This document shows, piece by piece, positions 59,512-64,000 of a stretch of DNA of 64,000 nucleotides. A program made the translations under genes and the position numbers. Location of the stretch: the NCBI GenBank assembly GCA_009731375.1, contig BJOX01000107.1, positions 1-64,000 of the forward strand, written 5' to 3'. This DNA comes from Paulinella micropora. Taxonomy: Eukaryota; Cercozoa; Imbricatea; Euglyphida. Under the pieces are notes generated by a model. It had not been told where the DNA came from and did no database searches. It saw only the letters and a list, made by a program, of their open reading frames with translations. How positions within the stretch are numbered: position 1 is the first letter of the stretch; each line of letters starts with the position of its first letter.

Positions 59512-62500
59512 ACATCTCCCTCTACCGTTTCATTCTGACTCCTCCCCCGTCAACCTGCTCAATCATCGATTCTCCCTATCTACCTCGATGTCTATTGTGA
59601 TGAATCCCCCTGCATTTGCGGCTGGAGATGTCACGAGGGTAAATCATATGTCCCTTTCTCCTTTGAGACGGACAATGAAAAGGGAGAATGTCGTCTTCAA
59701 GGTTTAGATTGTTGTCTTGTCCAACACGATGATACATGTGTCCATACCTCACGCACACACGAACACGACGTCAATTGCGACATGACAAAAGCTCTAAATC
59801 CCGTTGTCAGACCCACACATAATGAACACATTCACGCCACCGTTTTCCACCGCATGTGTAAGCATAGAGGGGTGAAAGCTATGGAGAGAATGGCCAATTA
59901 TATGGGGGTGAAGATAGTTGGAGCAGGGTAGCGGGAGAGGATCATGAAATGTGAGTACTGCTTGCGTAATAAAATAAAGAAAGCACCACATTTCCACAAA
60001 AACCATCACCTAATTGAACGCCATTCCGGGACTCATATATCCTGGATACACAAAGATGGTGGAATACAATTTCGTGGGATGGAAAGCGTTACAAATTTAC
60101 GGTTAAATGTCTCGCTTCAAATTTTGAGCTCGACTACTACTTACGTCATAAGAATAAATTTTTCCCCTGTTTCGTTAAGGCAGTTATTAATACTTTCTTT
60201 GAGAGACATACGAATAGGAAGGTTATATTTATTACCTGTGATCAGGAGTATGGTCGTTATGAATGTTTTCAGGAGTGGGTTGAATTGAACCAACCTATTT
60301 TAATTGAGGCACCTACTGCCGAGAAACAGGTTGTCTCTAAGGTTGAGAGGTCCCATCAAACTAATGGTGGGCCCGCAAGAGCTATGCTCAGTGATGCTGA
60401 ACTCCCTCCGAAATTTTGGACGGAGATGGAGAAGAACGCCACTTATTTCAACAACCTCCTCCCGATTGCAAAAGGGTCCTTTAAGGGCCGAGGTCATTCA
60501 CCGCCGGAAACCCTACCTACATCACCTCCGCCCCACAGGTTGCGCCACCGTGATGAAGGTTAAGGCCCGGAGGGGAAAGGGTGAGAGGGGGAAGAAAGTT
60601 ATCTTTTTAGGGTATGAACGTAACACTGGATATTACCGGGTTTATGATCCGGTTGCGCGGGTAATACACGGTAATGTCCGGGATGTTATGTTTAATGTAT
60701 GGAAGTTGGGTAAACGAGAGGCTTCTAAAACCCTCGAAGGAACAGCAGACGTGGATATGTTTTCGGTCGAATGGAAATCGACCACGCCCTCTGCTGTTCT
60801 ACCCTATGACAACACAACACCCAAAAAGACAGTTAGCTTCGAAGTACCAGTAACTACATCTAATGCATCTGCCTCACCTGCTGTACTTGCCCCTAGTGAT
60901 AGTGAAAGTACTAAGAATGCTCCCACTACATCTTTGACATCCCAAGGACAGGAGAGTGATGATGACTCTGAGGTCGCTGCCAACATTATTAGTGACAGTG
61001 ATGAAGAGAATGTCGCTTCCCCAAGTCACGACTTCAGCAATCTCCCTAAACTTATTCCCCCTTCTCCGTCCTCACAGAATTGGAGTATAGGTCAGTGGGA
61101 GAAAGATAAGTGTGTCATGGTAGTGGGGAAGAGGGGGAGAAAATTTAAATCTAACTTGTCCGGGAAAGTCATCCAGATACCGGCCCGGGCGTTCGGGGAA
61201 GAGTGGGCTAAGACCACATATGGCGATAAATGGGACTCTACTGAAAGGGAGTTACTCTTCACCCATCTGCTCCCGTTGTCAGGAAGTCTAAGAGATTTCC
61301 AGCCCACATTGTTAGATTTGATGATGGGGCTACGGAGAAAATAATAGATTCTGAAATCCTGAAGTACGAGATTCCAGGGGGAGCAGTTCCCCTGGGTCCT
61401 GTGCAGCAGCCTATTATTGAACCGGCACGCCCCGATCCCAACGTAACCAGCGAATTCGGCCATGCCGAGGGGGAGAGAAAGGAGATAGCTGCTGAAAAAG
61501 ACAAACACCTCCCAGGGTTGAGATCTCATGAGCAAGGAAATATTTCTCTGGAGAATATCATCCTCGGGGGAAGAACCAGAAACAAACACATATCGGTCTG
61601 CGCGAAAGAAGAAAGGACAGATTATTGTCTGATTACAGAGCAAATTTCGGAATTCCCCGTTGTGCAAAAACCGAAAGATAGGAGACAAGCGCGAGAGACA
61701 GAAGTTAGACAGCAGGAAGAGCTGCATGCTTTCGAATGGAGAGAGGAGAGCGAGGCGATAAGATCAGGCACGCCTATCATTCCTTTGAAATGGATAGATA
61801 CAATAAAACAGCAAGGGACGAAAGATGAGTACCACAAAGCTAGAATCACCTTGAAAGGAGATCTCCTGAAAGCGGGGCTACAATATGATCCAAAACGCAC
61901 ATACTCACCCACTGTCCATCATCGCACTATTCTTCTCATCATCGCCTATGCTGCTTGCTTTGGTATTGATCTATGGCTTATCGACTTTACTACTGCATAT
62001 TTACATGCCAAAATGCCATATGATATATATGTCAAACCACCTCCAGGGTTTGAGAGAGAAGGCTTCCTCTGGCTTCTTAGGAAGGCTCTTTATGGGCATC
62101 CTGAAGCAGGGAGACTTTGGTACGACTTAATGTCAAGGGAGCTTATCGGGAAGCAAGCCTTTGTTACCTTCTCTCTCGACCGGGCATCCTTTATCAAGCA
62201 CGCTAGGAACCCCATAAATACGCAGCTCCTCTCATTCCATGTTGACGATGGTCTTCACGCCGCTGAAGAAGCCAAGCATATTAGCCTAGTTGAGAGTATG
62301 AAGAAGCATGGCTTTAGGTGTAAAAACCTAGGGAAGGCCACGAAGTTCAAAAACATCCAGATAGTCCAGTCTGGAAAAGGGATTTTATTACACCAACGAA
62401 AGTATGAACTGCTCATCTTTAACGAGTTAGATTATATGAAGGAGGTGCCCTCCAAAACCCCTTTTACCGCTGAGAACCCTGCCCCCCTGAAAGTCGGACA

Positions 62501-63813
62501 TCGCCTGCTCAAGTACGATCTCAGATGCTTAATAGGCATGCTTATCTTTCTTGCTGTCCATACCCGCCCTCTCTTAATCTGTCCGCTGAGTATTGCTGCG
62601 AAACAGCAAGTTCCGTCTCCCGAAATCTCGTATGCCATGTCCATCGCATGTTCTTGTGGCTATTGACCCCCCGAGCCCTATATTTCAGACGAGGCGATAG
62701 GAGGCTGATCAAGATGCTGAGTCAGAACGAAGGGTTTACGATCCCCAAGCCCCCTAAGTCTTGGAAACCGGCGGAAGGTTCATCGGCTGCCAAAAAGGCA
62801 CTTGAACTTTACCCGTGTGAAGCCGAGGAGATCAATTCTTTCAGTGTCCCCGTTATCGCTAACGTAGGAAGACTGATAGACGAACACCCACTTGTGGGGT
62901 ACGTCGACTCAGATTTTGCGGGAGAAAAGGTTACAAGGAAATCGCGTTCCGGGTATATCATTCTATTTAACGGGGCACCAATTGCTTGGTTTTCCAAACT
63001 CCAGACTGTCATAGCTCAGTCCACACTCGAATCGGAAACCGTCTCAGCTAATGAAGCCGTAAGGGAGTTGCTTGCGTTAAGACAGTCCCTCCGTGACATC
63101 GGTTTGCCCATAAGAGGTTTCACCCCTTTGTTCGATGACAATGAGGGGCCTATCATCCTCTCAGAAAGGGGGTTAGGGGAGTCAAGAACCAAACATATCG
63201 ACGTTAGGTACCACCTACTCGAGAAGTTGGTTAAGGCGGGAGTTGTCAAGATGTTCCGGGTGCCGACAGAGGAAAACATTGCGGACTTATTCACCAAAAT
63301 AAATTTCACGTATGAAAGATTTAATTATCTGGCTGATCAAATTTCGGTGAAGCTGGTGAAAGAATTTCTCGCGAAGTTCGGTGGTAAGATCACGTTGTAA
63401 GTACCGGGCATTTCCCGCGCATACATTCACGCTATGATCGTTTGTAGTTGTATCTCCGGAAGCAAATCGTATTAATTTTCGTATATTATATTTCTCGCAT
63501 ACTGTACATTGAGGGGAGTGATATAGGTGTCCTGAGCACGATCGTGACGTCTAGTGTTTCCTGAGGCGTTATACCTCCTTATAGGAGAAGAGGCAAGACG
63601 TGCCTGGACTTTTGACATTTATTTCTCCTCCCCCCTCATGATAAGTTGAGGGGGAGATTGAGAAGCGCCCACGGTGGAGGCGAGGATCCGGACCCGACAC
63701 CTCAATGTTGTAACTGATAGGTAGGTGCGTGTTCCCGTGCTATCGCAAGCTCGGGAACCCGCACTATCACCAAGTTAGTATTATTGTTTTTATTACGAAT
63801 TAATCTAATCACA
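59510..63813 (+). mobile_element. Copia B tandem unit 4 (complete 3' half plus LTR)
   Basis: Complete copy, with integrase frames from 59944, RT 61401-62666 and RNase H to 63400. Coding frames are identical to unit 1. Differences appear only after about 63460: several substitutions and a 33-base deletion before the polypurine tract. The unit ends in the only LTR that continues beyond AATTAA. Confidence 0.9.
63659..63813 (+). repeat. Copia B terminal LTR
   Basis: Starts TGAGAAGCGCC after GAGGGGGAGAT. I place the end tentatively at TCTAATCACA (63813), giving TG...CA ends and about 155 bases. It may extend further. Confidence 0.6.
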
Positions 63814-63850
63814 CTATATACATAAAAATCTATAAGAAGCCGACATGGAG

Positions 63851-63918
63851 TCCGGCTGGTCGGTGAACGTGCCACACGGGAGTGTGGAACAACACGGAAG
63901 TACGTCAGACCAGCCGGA
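63851..63918. other. Nested hairpin structure beyond the terminal LTR
   Basis: TCCGGCTGGTC (63851-63861) pairs perfectly with GACCAGCCGGA (63908-63918). Inside it CCACAC-GGGA-GTGTGG (63872-63887) forms a second perfect hairpin. No coding frame. The function is unknown; it may be genomic flank or part of a longer LTR. Confidence 0.6.
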
Positions 63919-64000
63919 TGTACCAGACAGGCCGATAATTACAGATATCGTGCCTTTGCTCATATATATTATATCATTTTTGTTACTTTTATATACCCGA

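Noticed and set aside
49981-61344. Four identical 346-codon genes as a host gene family
   Set aside because: They are the same integrase C-terminal and linker segment of the tandem copia units.

Overview
The window is nuclear DNA of a eukaryote. It contains a Pol III tRNA gene, GT-AG spliceosomal introns, a mitochondrially targeted ATP synthase beta gene split into 17 exons, LTR retrotransposons of both the Ty3/gypsy and Ty1/copia classes, and very large simple-sequence tracts. Nothing in it looks bacterial or organellar. The lineage (alga, other protist, or something else) cannot be fixed from sequence alone. Several N runs are assembly gaps, and some of them are demonstrably artificial.

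Layout. 1-1749: microsatellites around a tRNA-Ser(AGA) gene. 1938-3192: a minus-strand coding region of unknown function with one membrane segment. 3913-13455: a broken minus-strand Ty3/gypsy element (gag, PR, RT, RH, IN order). 13456-16804: leader-like and AT-rich DNA without recognised genes. 16805-25845: about 9 kb of (GATA)n, (CATA)n and pentanucleotide repeats. Inside them I find a minus-strand gene of about eleven tiny exons (25-108 bases), whose reading phases join up and whose introns are mostly microsatellite; truncated copies of its exon edges are scattered through the introns. 26644-35265: a degenerate plus-strand Ty1/copia element (called A) with both LTRs and a target-site duplication. 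36168-37544: a minus-strand coiled-coil gene with frame breaks. 37651-39000: palindrome clusters and a MITE-like element. 39255-44670: the ATP synthase beta gene (minus strand). 45209-63813: a second Ty1/copia family (B) whose 3' half plus LTR is repeated head to tail four times with identical sequence.

The host genes, all on the minus strand, are the micro-exon gene, the coiled-coil gene and ATP synthase beta. ATP synthase beta is the only one with a certain function: the catalytic subunit of mitochondrial F1, here with unusually long N- and C-terminal extensions. Everything else protein-coding is retrotransposon-derived and mostly decayed. The most novel signal is the micro-exon gene, because its introns appear to have grown by tandem duplications that also copied the exon edges.
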